Positions 7,447-14,004 of a stretch of 64,000 bases of DNA are shown one piece after another. Under the pieces are notes generated by a model. That model searched no databases. It saw nothing but the letters and a program-made list of their open reading frames with translations, and was not told where the DNA came from. The position numbers and the translations under genes are program-made. This stretch comes from a virus. The stretch lies in IMG/VR virus record IMGVR_UViG_3300028275_000006, positions 124,001 to 188,000 of that record. One strand, given 5' to 3'. The first letter of the stretch is position 1. Each line of letters starts with the position of its first letter.

Positions 7447-7521
7447 TATAATCGATAGTTGGGATCGAACCAACAGTCCATTGCTTAAGAGGCAATTGCG
7501 TTACCATTACGCTATATCAAA
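7447..7521 (-). tRNA. tRNA-Lys(CTT), weak acceptor stem, no CCA
   Basis: The anticodon arm is perfect (ATTGC CTCTTAA GCAAT), as are the T arm (GTTGG TTCGATC CCAAC) and D arm. The acceptor TTTGATA/TATCGAT has one mismatch and a G-T, and the 3' end reads ATA rather than CCA, so CCA must be added. GAGGCAG (7429) and CTGCCTC (7536) bracket the gene. Confidence 0.75.
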
Positions 7522-8171
7522 CCTACCGCGATGAGCTGCCTCTGTTGCTCAATAACCTTTTGGATTACTGAATACAACTCACCACATACCTTTTGTCTCG
7601 CGGACTACTCAGTGATATTTCACGATCAATGTCCTGCATCAAAACAGTCCACTAACCATTAATATTGCATACAAGCCCTTAGGAGCGACCCCTTGGACAA
7701 ATACACTACCCTTTCTCATACCAATTCGCAAGTTGGTTTTGTTAGGAAGTCAGCACCACCCGTTACTTTTCATGCACCCTGGTTCCCTTGCGGGCCAGTC
7801 GATACACATTCTTTCCCTAACACTTGCTTCATTGTTACATCCACCGGTCTTCTCAGTGAACGCTACCTCGCGGTAGTGAGCAGGCTTGTTTACATGAACC
7901 ATTACTGGCGGAGTTGCGTAGGCTTACCTCCTTTGGGTTGATCACTCAACTTATTCTTCGTCAACGGCGAACCGCCAACAGGATAATAAACTACCCTTAA
8001 ATTTTTACCATTAAAAAATAACATTACACCCTATGGGATGAAACGTATTTCTGAGTGGAGTTCGATTCTCCTCATAAGCCATTGTTCACGGTTTTCTCAG
8101 AAGGGTAAGATGGCCTTATCCTTCATAAGTCTATGCGTCCATAGACGATACCCGTCAATGCTATTTCTTAA
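7522..8171. other. 650-base non-coding spacer
   Basis: No supported gene. Hairpins include CCAA/TTGG around a TTCGCAAG loop (about 7722-7738) and CTACC/GGTAG around TCGC (about 7864-7877). A plus-strand T-arm-like sequence with CCA (8054-8083) looks like a tRNA remnant without a matching 5' half. One CCTTGCGGG copy lies at 7787. Confidence 0.55.
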
Positions 8172-8257
8172 TGGTGGATGCGGCTGGAGTCGAACCAGCA
8201 GTGCCGTAAGGCGGCGGATTTACAGTCCACTGGGGTTACCAATTTTCCTACACATCC
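8172..8257 (-). tRNA. tRNA-Tyr(GTA)
   Basis: Class II, 86 bases. GGATGTG/CGCATCC acceptor, anticodon stem GTGGA/TCCGC with loop CTGTAAA, variable-arm hairpin, A73, CCA encoded. Confidence 0.94.
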
Positions 8258-8308
8258 ATATCTGCTTGAAATTTTTAAAGAACTAGGTTAATTTCTTAAC
8301 TAGTCTCT

Positions 8309-8337
8309 ATTGTATATGAACTTTAGAAACTAGTCAA
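8309..8337 (-). promoter_or_regulatory. Sigma70-type promoter for tRNA-Tyr
   Basis: TTGACT (8332-8337), 17-base spacer, TACAAT (8309-8314), between tRNA-Ser(GCT) and tRNA-Tyr. Confidence 0.7.
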
Positions 8338-8344
8338 GACATTT

Positions 8345-8439
8345 TGGCAGTGAGTAAGGGATTCGAACCCTTGATCCCCGTTTTTGCAGGAATGCCTTCT
8401 TAGCAGGAAGGTGCCTTCGACCAGCTCGGCCAACTCACT
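8345..8439 (-). tRNA. tRNA-Ser(GCT)
   Basis: Class II, 95 bases. Perfect AGTGAGT/ACTCACT acceptor, anticodon loop CTGCTAA, D arm GCCGAGCTGGTCGAAGGC, G73, CCA encoded. Confidence 0.95.
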
Positions 8440-8447
8440 ATATTTGT

Positions 8448-8476
8448 ATTATACGATCAACTGTTAAACAAGTCAA
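8448..8476 (-). promoter_or_regulatory. Sigma70-type promoter for tRNA-Ser(GCT)
   Basis: TTGACT (8471-8476), 17-base spacer, TATAAT (8448-8453), within the gap between the two serine tRNAs. Confidence 0.75.
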
Positions 8477-8483
8477 CACCTTT

Positions 8484-8573
8484 TGGCCGAAGCGGTGAGA
8501 TTCGAACTCACGGACCCTTTCGGATCGTCTGTTTTCAAGACAGGTGCAATAAACCGGACTCTGCCACGCTTCG
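8484..8573 (-). tRNA. tRNA-Ser(TGA)
   Basis: Class II, 90 bases. Perfect CGAAGCG/CGCTTCG acceptor, anticodon loop CTTGAAA, long variable arm (GATCCGAAAGGGTC), G73, CCA encoded. Confidence 0.93.
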
Positions 8574-8619
8574 TTGTTTTACTTGTATAATTCGTTGTAG
8601 ATAGAATCTGCTACAAATG

Positions 8620-8697
8620 TGGTACCCCTGCTCCGATTCGAACGGAGAGAACTTCTCCTTTTGAGAGAGACGACTTTACCAATTTGTCCACAGGGGT
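8620..8697 (-). tRNA. tRNA with Leu anticodon (CAA), short variable loop
   Basis: Perfect ACCCCTG/CAGGGGT acceptor, anticodon stem TCTCT/GGAGA with loop CTCAAAA, A73, CCA encoded. The variable region is only about 6 bases, whereas bacterial tRNA-Leu is class II. The D arm still looks leucine-like (GAC/GTC stem, 11-base loop). Confidence 0.75.
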
Positions 8698-8702
8698 ATA
8701 TC

Positions 8703-8776
8703 TGGTGCTCAAGGAAAGAATCGAACTTTCGATTGTGTCGTACCAAGACACTGGTATACCATTTACCTACAAGAGC
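8703..8776 (-). tRNA. tRNA-Thr(GGT)
   Basis: Anticodon stem GTGTC/GACAC with loop TTGGTAC. The acceptor GCTCT.../...GAGC has two T-T mismatches. T arm GAAAG TTCGATT CTTTC, CCA encoded. Confidence 0.85.
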
Positions 8777-8778
8777 CT

Positions 8779-8850
8779 TGGCGCCTCTGAGTAGATTCGA
8801 ACTACTATAACCTGGTTTAGAAGACCTGGCACTGCTCCATCAGCAGAGGC
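8779..8850 (-). tRNA. tRNA-Arg(TCT)
   Basis: Perfect GCCTCTG/CAGAGGC acceptor, anticodon loop CTTCTAA, T arm AGTAG/CTACT, CCA encoded. The D arm is short, giving 72 bases in all. Confidence 0.83.
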
Positions 8851-8851
8851 A

Positions 8852-8928
8852 TGGTACCCTTGGTTGGATTCGAACCTACACACAACGGATTTTAAATCCA
8901 TTCGCATTACCAATTAGCGTACAAGGGC
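8852..8928 (-). tRNA. tRNA with Leu anticodon (TAA), short variable loop
   Basis: GCCCTTG/CAAGGGT acceptor, anticodon stem ATGGA/TCCGT with loop TTTAAAA, A73, CCA encoded. Like the CAA gene nearby it is a class I molecule with a 5-base variable loop and a leucine anticodon. Confidence 0.78.
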
Positions 8929-8935
8929 ATAATTA

Positions 8936-9011
8936 TGGTGCCGCCCCTTGGGATCGAACCAAGTTCCTCGGTGCTTCAAACCGGTGCAATGACCACATTT
9001 GCTAAAGCGGC
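8936..9011 (-). tRNA. tRNA-Phe(GAA)
   Basis: GCCGCTT/GGGCGGC acceptor, anticodon loop TTGAAGC closed by CGGT/ACCG, T arm CTTGG TTCGATC CCAAG, A73, CCA. Confidence 0.9.
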
Positions 9012-9017
9012 GATATT

Positions 9018-9092
9018 TGGGGTGAAGCCGGGAATCGAACCCTGCCTTACTGTTTCACAGACAGCCGTGCGGACCACTACACTAGCAACACC
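9018..9092 (-). tRNA. tRNA-His(GTG)
   Basis: An extra 5' G (G-1) faces C73, the identity element of tRNA-His. Anticodon stem GCTGT/ACAGT with loop CTGTGAA. CCA encoded. Two T-T mismatches in the acceptor stem. Confidence 0.9.
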
Positions 9093-9094
9093 AT

Positions 9095-9171
9095 TGGCCG
9101 GCCCTGAGAGACTCGAACTCCCAACCTCCAGTTTCGAAGACTGGCACTCTAATCCATTGAGTTAAGGACCG
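9095..9171 (-). tRNA. tRNA-Arg(TCG)
   Basis: CGGTCCT/AGGGCCG acceptor, anticodon stem CCAGT/ACTGG with loop CTTCGAA, T loop TTCGAGT, G73, CCA encoded. Confidence 0.92.
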
Positions 9172-9178
9172 TTAAAAT

Positions 9179-9252
9179 TGGCAGGCCTACCAGGACTCGA
9201 ACCTGGAACGACTGAGTCAAAGTCAGTTGTGTTACCATTACACCATAGGCCA
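9179..9252 (-). tRNA. tRNA-Gln(TTG)
   Basis: TGGCCTA/TAGGCCT acceptor with an open 1-72 pair, typical of tRNA-Gln. Anticodon stem ACTGA/TCAGT with loop CTTTGAC, G73, CCA. Confidence 0.94.
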
Positions 9253-9478
9253 ACAGATTGAATTTGTAAGTAGTTGCCCCATCGTTATAGCAACCATTCA
9301 CCCATGTATATAAAGCCGGCTGGGACTCGGTACGTCACTTGGGATACTAGTCCAGTTAGCAACCAATCTGCAGGGATCTTCCGATCCCCCGGGAGTTGAA
9401 CCCGTCCCCTTTTACTATTAAGGTAGTTCGAACTTACCTACAATAGCGTGACATTCTCTTGCTGACACTTACAAAACT
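9253..9478. other. Non-coding spacer with tRNA-like fragments
   Basis: TTTGTAAGT (about 9264) and ACTTACAAA (about 9467) mirror each other across the spacer, as do CAGATTG (9254) and CAATCTG (9364). An isolated T arm (ACGGG TTCAACT CCCGG, 9389-9405) has no matching 5' half, so I read it as a degenerate tRNA. Confidence 0.45.
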
Positions 9479-9553
9479 TGGTGCCCCAGGATGGAATCGA
9501 ACCACCACACCCTGCTTACAAAACAGGACCTCTACCACTAAGGATACAAGGGC
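9479..9553 (-). tRNA. tRNA-Thr(TGT)
   Basis: GCCCTTG/CTGGGGC acceptor, anticodon stem CCTGT/GCAGG with loop TTTGTAA, T arm GGTGG TTCGATT CCATC, A73, CCA. Confidence 0.9.
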
Positions 9554-9558
9554 AAAAT

Positions 9559-9636
9559 TGGTCTCCACGGTACGATTCGAACGTACAGCCTCCTGACTCC
9601 AGATCAGGCCGTCTACCAGATTGACATTACGCAGAG
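9559..9636 (-). tRNA. tRNA, probably Pro(TGG), with C33
   Basis: CTCTGCG/CGTGGAG acceptor, perfect anticodon stem CCTGA/TCAGG and T arm GTACG TTCGAAT CGTAC, CCA encoded. The loop TCTGGAG places TGG at 34-36 but has C instead of the near-universal U33. A frame shift in the loop would read CTG (Gln). Amino-acid identity is uncertain. Confidence 0.6.
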
Positions 9637-9646
9637 ATAAAAATAA

Positions 9647-9721
9647 TTGCGACCGAAGGACTCGAACCTTCGCGGTAATCTAGAATGCCCCGGCAAGGCC
9701 GGTTAACCCACCATTGTCGCA
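9647..9721 (-). tRNA. tRNA-like gene, anticodon unresolved
   Basis: TGCGACA/GGTCGCA acceptor and GAAGG TTCGAGT CCTTC T arm are good, but no CCA is encoded and the middle does not give a normal anticodon arm. One weak fold exposes TTCTAGA (CTA), another a CCGG hairpin with CTTGCC. It may be decayed. Confidence 0.45.
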
Positions 9722-9725
9722 AATT

Positions 9726-9800
9726 TGGTGGAGGCCGAGGAAATCGAATCCTTCTAGACATCTTCCTTGCAAGGGAAGACCGTAGCCCACTACTGCCCCC
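9726..9800 (-). tRNA. tRNA-Ala(TGC)
   Basis: GGGGGCA/GGCCTCC acceptor, anticodon stem TCTTCC/GGAAGA with loop CTTGCAA, A73, CCA encoded. The G3-T70 pair, the alanine identity element, is present. Confidence 0.9.
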
Positions 9801-9807
9801 AAATTGG

Positions 9808-9839
9808 TGTTAGTTTCTATACCACCCATTGAAACTAAC
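9808..9839. repeat. Inverted repeat in tRNA spacer
   Basis: GTTAGTTTC and GAAACTAAC, 9 bp perfect, separated by 13 bases in the gap between tRNA-Ala and tRNA-Glu. Confidence 0.6.
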
Positions 9840-9885
9840 AAACATTGAGAGAACATGGATGAACCCACAAGATCTCTATTTGCTC

Positions 9886-9960
9886 TGGTATAGCGTACGG
9901 GGATCGAACCCGCCTAGTCACCTTGAAAGGGTGATGACCTCCCCAGAAGTCGAACGCTAT
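9886..9960 (-). tRNA. tRNA-Glu(TTC), second copy
   Basis: Perfect ATAGCGT/ACGCTAT acceptor, anticodon stem TCACC/GGTGA with loop CTTTCAA, T arm GCGGG TTCGATC CCCGT, CCA encoded. Confidence 0.9.
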
Positions 9961-9966
9961 GTAAAT

Positions 9967-10040
9967 TGGTTCCTGGACCGAGAATTGAACTCAGAATGAC
10001 CGGTTATCAGCCGATTGTTATACCATTTAACTATCCAGGA
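9967..10040 (-). tRNA. tRNA-Ile(GAT)
   Basis: Perfect TCCTGGA/TCCAGGA acceptor, anticodon loop CTGATAA, T arm CTGAG TTCAATT CTCGG, A73, CCA encoded. Confidence 0.92.
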
Positions 10041-10222
10041 ATAATACTATACAAAAAGAAACTAACGACAATGCGCTATGCACCCAGAGTCTATAGTTCC
10101 TGGCTGTGGTTAGTTTGTTTTTATACACTACCATATGGAAGCACTCTTATGCCTTTTTCGTCATAAGATGGTGGCCCGTCCTTACTACTGACGCTATGCG
10201 ACCAGTTAAGAATGCTTTCATA
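10041..10222. other. Spacer built from two inverted repeats
   Basis: AAAAAGAAACTAAC (about 10052) is mirrored by GTTAGTTTGTTTTT (about 10109) with one mismatch. CTACCATATGGAAGC (about 10128) is mirrored by GCTTTCATATGGTAG (about 10214), whose end runs into the CCA of tRNA-Lys. No gene is seen. Confidence 0.55.
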
Positions 10223-10297
10223 TGGTAGGGGCACAGAGAATCGAACTCTGATTTACGGGTTAAAAGCCCGCTACTTTAACCATTAAGTTATACCCCC
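10223..10297 (-). tRNA. tRNA-Lys(TTT)
   Basis: GGGGGTA/TGCCCCT acceptor, anticodon stem GCGGG/CCCGT with loop CTTTTAA, T arm CAGAG TTCGATT CTCTG, CCA. Confidence 0.93.
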
Positions 10298-10300
10298 ATA

Positions 10301-10376
10301 TGGTCCCTGCTGTGAGATTCGAACTCACACCTCATTGATTAAGAGTCAAGTGCGCTACCATTGACGCTAAACAGGG
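10301..10376 (-). tRNA. tRNA-Lys(CTT)
   Basis: CCCTGTT/AGCAGGG acceptor, anticodon stem with TTGA/TCAA and loop CTCTTAA, T arm GTGAG TTCGAAT CTCAC, CCA encoded. A second CTT tRNA of better quality than the 7447 gene. Confidence 0.9.
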
Positions 10377-10471
10377 TTGTACGTATTGATTTGATTTTAC
10401 GTGCCAACCCTAGACCATACGGGAGATCTAGAGTGACACTAACGTTTAGCACGTTTCATGCTACTCTCCTT

Positions 10472-10534
10472 TTAATATTTTTTCAAAACTTGATACAACA
10501 CGAACATTATAACTAACACTACAAGTACTGCCAT
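10472..10534 (-). CDS. 20-residue membrane peptide
   Basis: ATG is preceded at good spacing by AAGGAGAATATT. The product, MAVLVVLVIMFVLYQVLKKY, is one hydrophobic helix with a basic tail, like many phage membrane peptides. Thirteen bases after the stop a second AAGGAG precedes a six-codon frame (10439-10459, MKRAKR). Coding is inferred from the ribosome site and composition. Confidence 0.5.
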   Translation of the reverse strand: MAVLVVLVIMFVLYQVLKKY

Positions 10535-10547
10535 AATATTCTCCTTA

Positions 10548-10637
10548 TGGTCCCCCGTTGAGGAATCGAACCTCATCCTGGACCTTATCTAGATTAATCG
10601 GTTATAAGCCGACCTGCTCTCCATGAGCTAACGGGGG
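10548..10637 (-). tRNA. tRNA-Ile(TAT) with enlarged variable region
   Basis: Perfect CCCCCGT/ACGGGGG acceptor, anticodon stem TCGG/CCGA with loop CTTATAA, T arm TGAGG TTCGATT CCTCA, A73, CCA. The 90-base length comes from about 20 bases in the variable region, unusual for isoleucine. Confidence 0.8.
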
Positions 10638-10645
10638 ATATAACC

Positions 10646-10723
10646 TGGAGCAACGGGTCAGATTTGAACTGACGGTTTTACGGATTTGCAATCCGTTGCA
10701 TTGGGCCTCTCTGCCACCGTTGC
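10646..10723 (-). tRNA. tRNA-Cys(GCA)
   Basis: Perfect GCAACGG/CCGTTGC acceptor, anticodon stem ACGGA/TCCGT with loop TTGCAAA, U73 as in tRNA-Cys, CCA encoded. Confidence 0.94.
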
Positions 10724-10728
10724 ATTAT

Positions 10729-10803
10729 TGGCGTACCCCCAGGGACTCGAACCCCGACTAGCAGTTTTGGAGACTGTCGTGCTGCCATTAACACTAGGGA
10801 TAC
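10729..10803 (-). tRNA. tRNA-Trp(CCA)
   Basis: GTATCCC/GGGGTAC acceptor, anticodon loop CTCCAAA closed by ACAGT/ACTGC, G73 as in tRNA-Trp, CCA encoded. It is the first tRNA of the transcribed cluster. Confidence 0.93.
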
Positions 10804-10826
10804 ATAACACTCTCTTTCGAAAGTGT

Positions 10827-10889
10827 GTATTAAAGCATACTACTCATCGGCTACTGCCATTTGATTGTTCGGCAGTATGCTTTAATACG
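10827..10889. repeat. 15-bp perfect inverted repeat
   Basis: GTATTAAAGCATACT and AGTATGCTTTAATAC flank about 32 bases upstream of tRNA-Trp. It could be an RNA processing hairpin at the head of the tRNA array. Confidence 0.65.
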
Positions 10890-11003
10890 CTACCTTTTTA
10901 CACATTCTAGTTATCGCCTAGAACTTACCATCCGGTAGGCCGCCCACATTAAGCCCATGTTTTACGTGCAGGCAGGGTCGCGTTCCCTATAACACGTTTG
11001 AGA

Positions 11004-11174
11004 TTAGTCTTGCTCTACGAGCTCAACTTCTCTCTTGTAAAGTGCTGTGTGATAAGCACGAGCACGATTAAACTTTTCTTCGATGAGTTTTTCAAAAGCA
11101 TCGTCGTCCAGTTCATGCTCACTTAGCACTTTGGCACTTTTCTGTTTTCTAAAATCTTCAAAATTCATTTTCAT
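11004..11174 (-). CDS. 56-residue charged helical protein
   Basis: The frame MKMNFEDFRKQ... runs 56 codons and ends ELVEQD. It is rich in Lys, Glu and Asp with a likely helical middle. Codon use is protein-like, with no rare-codon runs, and it fills the gap between the tRNA array and the terminator. A second ATG two codons in is possible. No family is recognised. Confidence 0.6.
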   Translation of the reverse strand: MKMNFEDFRKQKSAKVLSEHELDDDAFEKLIEEKFNRARAYHTALYKREVELVEQD

Positions 11175-11190
11175 TTCCAAATCTTACAAA

Positions 11191-11222
11191 ACAAAAAACC
11201 CTGGGTTTTTAGTCCAGGGTTC
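11191..11222 (-). terminator. Rho-independent terminator
   Basis: AACCCTGG/CCAGGGTT stem, followed on the minus strand by TTTTTTGTTTTG. It sits after the 11248-11409 gene and may attenuate read-through into the tRNA array. Confidence 0.85.
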
Positions 11223-11247
11223 TTAAAAGTTATTGTGTATGTTACTG

Positions 11248-11409
11248 TTAACTTACACGATCCTCCAAGAACCCTACGATAATCTCAGGTGTACGATCAT
11301 TACCTAGACCTAGCCCGACATTACTAAACTGTGACCAATAGGCGGACATACATGCCGGCGCTTTGGCTTGTTTAGATATCGTTTGTCTATGTAAACTAAT
11401 CGTTTGCAT
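11248..11409 (-). CDS. 53-residue hypothetical protein
   Basis: An ATG at 11409 opens a 53-codon frame (MQTISLHRQTISKQ ... FLEDRVS) between two tandem promoters and a terminator, so it would be a monocistronic early transcript. No clear Shine-Dalgarno is seen (purine-rich AAGAAAAAGAGAAA). No family is recognised. Confidence 0.55.
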   Translation of the reverse strand: MQTISLHRQTISKQAKAPACMSAYWSQFSNVGLGLGNDRTPEIIVGFLEDRVS

Positions 11410-11467
11410 TTTGTTTCTCTTTTTCTTACCTTCTTAAAAGTTGTAGCGGAATTGCTACTGTCTTTGT

Positions 11468-11496
11468 ATTGTAATGCCTTTCAACATCTTTGTCAA
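11468..11496 (-). promoter_or_regulatory. Sigma70-type promoter
   Basis: TTGACA (11491-11496), 17-base spacer, TACAAT (11468-11473), second of two tandem promoters leading toward the tRNA array. Confidence 0.75.
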
Positions 11497-11560
11497 CATC
11501 TTTTTGTCTTTTTTGGACAACCTAATGTTTTGTGGAAAGTGATTGCTTTACAATATTTGT

Positions 11561-11589
11561 ATTATATGAGTATTTATAAAACTTGTCAA
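11561..11589 (-). promoter_or_regulatory. Consensus sigma70 promoter
   Basis: TTGACA (11584-11589), 17-base spacer, TATAAT (11561-11566): a full consensus promoter upstream of the 53-residue gene and the tRNA cluster. Confidence 0.88.
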
Positions 11590-11646
11590 TACCTATGTTG
11601 AAATGTGGCGATTTTGCAACATTTTGAAAACCGCCACACTTTTGTA

Positions 11647-12165
11647 TTAACCGTTTAGTACTTTTGCTAGACTATTGATCACTGCGGCAATACGTCCGAT
11701 GTCACGAAGTTGTTCTACGGTGTAGCCTTCCTTCTTCAATGTTTCGTAGTGCGCCTTAACACAGAAATGACACTTGCCAACAATACTTGCGGCAAGACTG
11801 TATGCTTCAAAGCGAGCCTTGGTAGTTCCGCCATGGCTTGCGATAGCGTTCATGCGTAACTGTGCTGGCAAGCCCTTTAGTTGCTCATCGTCTGCCATCT
11901 CAACATATGGATACCAAACGTTGTTCTGTGCCATAATTGAACCAGCGGTCATCGCGGCATCACGTTCTTTTTCGTCTGTGATGTTGCTCATGATGAAACT
12001 AATCAATTTTCCATTGCCGGTGCTCATAGCCGCGGCCAATGCACAACCTTCTGCTTCTACAACATCTGATAGTGTACTACGCTTGATTACTGCATCCAGA
12101 TTTAGTTTTGTGTCCTTGGCGTATTCTGGTAAACCTTCTTTTAATTGATCAACCCATTGTGTCAT
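11647..12165 (-). CDS. ahpD: AhpD-like alkylhydroperoxidase
   Basis: This 172-residue protein belongs to the carboxymuconolactone decarboxylase/AhpD family. Cys132-His-Phe-Cys135 followed by His139 (CHFCVKAHYE) matches the catalytic CxxC...H centre, and overall length is as in mycobacterial AhpD (about 177). AhpD reduces peroxiredoxin AhpC or acts directly on alkyl peroxides. It lies in one operon with an SGNH gene and AhpC, overlapping the former by four bases. The partnership with AhpC is strongly suggested by position. Confidence 0.9.
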   Translation of the reverse strand: MTQWVDQLKEGLPEYAKDTKLNLDAVIKRSTLSDVVEAEGCALAAAMSTGNGKLISFIMSNITDEKERDAAMTAGSIMAQNNVWYPYVEMADDEQLKGLPAQLRMNAIASHGGTTKARFEAYSLAASIVGKCHFCVKAHYETLKKEGYTVEQLRDIGRIAAVINSLAKVLNG

Positions 12166-12584
12166 AGTGTGTCTCCTTTAGTTGCTTTGGCTATGCTTTT
12201 ATAGCCTTTGTAAGTTGGGTGTACGTGATCCGGGCTAGTTTCGTGCTTTCTAGCATCTATTACAAAGTCCTTGTATTTTTCTGCTACTGCAAGAACTGCC
12301 CGTCTCTTATCGTCCTTGATATTAGGTACAATCCAATAAACACGAGTGGCGTCTACTAGTTGTCTTAGACTGTCTAGTTCCTCCACTGTGTTTATTTTTG
12401 CTGTATCGTTTGACCCTAGACTAATGATTACATTTTTTGCCTGTGTAGTGCCCTGAGTGTGTAACACATGACGATTAACATAGTCATAACTGTTAATGCC
12501 ACTCTTAGCACGAGTAACACATTCTGTACGAACTTGTCCTACTCCTACTGCTAGGCTATCGCCTAGGATTAAACAATCAAGCAT
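12162..12584 (-). CDS. Small SGNH/GDSL hydrolase
   Basis: The 140-residue product shows all four SGNH landmarks: LGDSLAVG near residue 7 (nucleophile Ser), a glycine block (KSGIN), LGSND (block III Asn) and DHVHPT near the C terminus (Asp-x-x-His). I chose the ATG at 12584 with AGGA seven bases upstream rather than a TTG start overlapping ahpC. Such enzymes hydrolyse esters or thioesters of lipids and glycans. Its placement between ahpC and ahpD is odd for a peroxide-defence operon; the substrate is unknown. Confidence 0.82.
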   Translation of the reverse strand: MLDCLILGDSLAVGVGQVRTECVTRAKSGINSYDYVNRHVLHTQGTTQAKNVIISLGSNDTAKINTVEELDSLRQLVDATRVYWIVPNIKDDKRRAVLAVAEKYKDFVIDARKHETSPDHVHPTYKGYKSIAKATKGDTL

Positions 12585-12595
12585 AATTGATCCTA

Positions 12596-13135
12596 TCAAA
12601 GAGTTTCGCCGCCTACTGTACGGTTACAAGCGCACAACTCACCAGTTTGTAGCGCATCAAGAATACGTAAAGTTTCTTCTGGGCTACGACCAACGTTCAA
12701 GTTGTTGACAGTAACGTGCTGGATAACGTTCTCTGGGTCAACAATAAATGTAGCACGTAGAGCCGCACCTGCTGGAGCATAAAATACACCCAACTGCTCA
12801 ATCAATGACAACTCGCCACGCTGTGTGTCTGCAAATTGTGTATGTGTAATTTTCTGTAAGTCTGGGTGTGCTTTTTGCCATGCGATTTTACAAAACTCGT
12901 TATCTGTGCTACCTGTTAGCAATACTGCGTCACGGTCAGCAAAGTCACCTGCTAGTTTATCGTAGGCTACAATCTCTGTAGGGCAAACGAATGTGAAGTC
13001 CTTTGGGTAGTAAACGATTACTTTCCACTTGCCAGCAAAACTTTCATCTGTAATGTCAAAGAAAGCATCTTCTGGTTGTCCTGGCTTAACACCAGTAATT
13101 GCGAATTTTTCTAATTTATGTCCAACTGTTTTCAT
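12596..13135 (-). CDS. ahpC: Peroxiredoxin AhpC
   Basis: The 179-residue protein is a 2-Cys peroxiredoxin: peroxidatic Cys51 in FTFVCPTE, and C-terminal Cys168/Cys170 in GELCACNRTVGGETL as resolving residues. This arrangement, with two C-terminal cysteines, is that of AhpC proteins that work with AhpD rather than AhpF. It detoxifies hydrogen and organic peroxides in the cytoplasm. AAGGAGAAACAA precedes the ATG. The TTGATT-18-TATAAT promoter upstream should drive the three-gene operon. Confidence 0.95.
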   Translation of the reverse strand: MKTVGHKLEKFAITGVKPGQPEDAFFDITDESFAGKWKVIVYYPKDFTFVCPTEIVAYDKLAGDFADRDAVLLTGSTDNEFCKIAWQKAHPDLQKITHTQFADTQRGELSLIEQLGVFYAPAGAALRATFIVDPENVIQHVTVNNLNVGRSPEETLRILDALQTGELCACNRTVGGETL

Positions 13136-13190
13136 TTGTTTCTCCTTGTGTGTGTTTGAAAACTATAACAACTCTTCGTTGTATGTGTAT

Positions 13191-13220
13191 ATTATATATC
13201 CTATTAAAATGCAAAATCAA
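13191..13220 (-). promoter_or_regulatory. Sigma70-type promoter for ahpC operon
   Basis: TTGATT (13215-13220), 18-base spacer, TATAAT (13191-13196). Confidence 0.65.
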
Positions 13221-13270
13221 TAGGTTTTTCCAATAATTATTTTAATAACGCTTATAGGTTTTTTCAATAA

Positions 13271-13296
13271 CAAAAGGGCCCGAAGGCCCTTTATTA
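13271..13296 (-). terminator. Rho-independent terminator
   Basis: AAAGGGCCTTCGGGCCCTTTT: UUCG-loop GC stem with T tract on both sides, directly after the outer-membrane gene. Confidence 0.9.
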
Positions 13297-13308
13297 ATTT
13301 TGGTTTGA

Positions 13309-13869
13309 TTAGAAACCGTACTTGTAACCAACACTTACTACGTTACTGTTGATATCACCTTCCTGGCGATCAAATCCAAGAAAGGCTGTACCATTTTTAG
13401 TAACACCGTAGTCAGCACCAATTCTCCAAGTGCGTGTCATGTAGTTGTCGCCACTGGAGAAACCAGTACGATAACGATAACCAGCTCTTAGACCAAAACG
13501 ATCATTAACTGCAATCTTAACACCTGGTTCAACAGAGTAGTAATCGAAACGATTACCAACTTGCCATTTCTCACCGACTGCACCGCGAACATATCCGCTT
13601 AGTTTGTCTGTAATACCAACTGTTGGAGTAACACCAACTTCTAGTTTACTAGAGTTTGCACCGTTACCATTTGTGTACATGTTTTCACCTTTTAGGTCAA
13701 CACCAACATTTGATGCGGCTTGTGTACCGATAGTAAACTCATAACCTTGTTGGTTGGCTCCTGTGCCACGTGGATCTTCGAATTTATATTCCAATCCAAC
13801 TACGTTACCTGCCGCAGAAGCGACACCGGCAACAGCGGCAAACAGAGTTGCAATAACAAATTTTTTCAT
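13309..13869 (-). CDS. Outer-membrane beta-barrel protein
   Basis: The 186-residue precursor has a clean signal peptide (MKKFVIATLFAAVAGVASA, cleavage after AxA). The mature part alternates polar and hydrophobic residues and ends SVGYKYGF, with a C-terminal phenylalanine typical of proteins inserted by the Bam complex. This indicates a small eight-stranded barrel. A phage could use it to change host surface properties. It is monocistronic between its own promoter and terminator. The exact family is not clear. Confidence 0.8.
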   Translation of the reverse strand: MKKFVIATLFAAVAGVASAAGNVVGLEYKFEDPRGTGANQQGYEFTIGTQAASNVGVDLKGENMYTNGNGANSSKLEVGVTPTVGITDKLSGYVRGAVGEKWQVGNRFDYYSVEPGVKIAVNDRFGLRAGYRYRTGFSSGDNYMTRTWRIGADYGVTKNGTAFLGFDRQEGDINSNVVSVGYKYGF

Positions 13870-13958
13870 TTTAAATTTTCCTTATGTGTAAACCGTACGG
13901 CAAATTTACATACCTTCCGTACGGCAATTAAAAGCGATTATACTAAATCACTTTGTAT

Positions 13959-13987
13959 AGTATATATAAGTGTAAATCAGTAGTCAA
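13959..13987 (-). promoter_or_regulatory. Sigma70-type promoter for barrel gene
   Basis: TTGACT (13982-13987), 17-base spacer, TATACT (13959-13964). Confidence 0.7.
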
Positions 13988-14004
13988 TATATTTTAGTGC
14001 CAAA

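Noticed and set aside
8040-8083. Plus-strand tRNA with TTCGATT loop and CCA
   Set aside because: No matching 5' acceptor strand or anticodon arm; kept only as a tRNA remnant.
8619-9165. Plus-strand open frames over the tRNA array
   Set aside because: They read the complementary strand of tRNA genes; recurring peptides such as GIEP are the T-loop sequence in translation.
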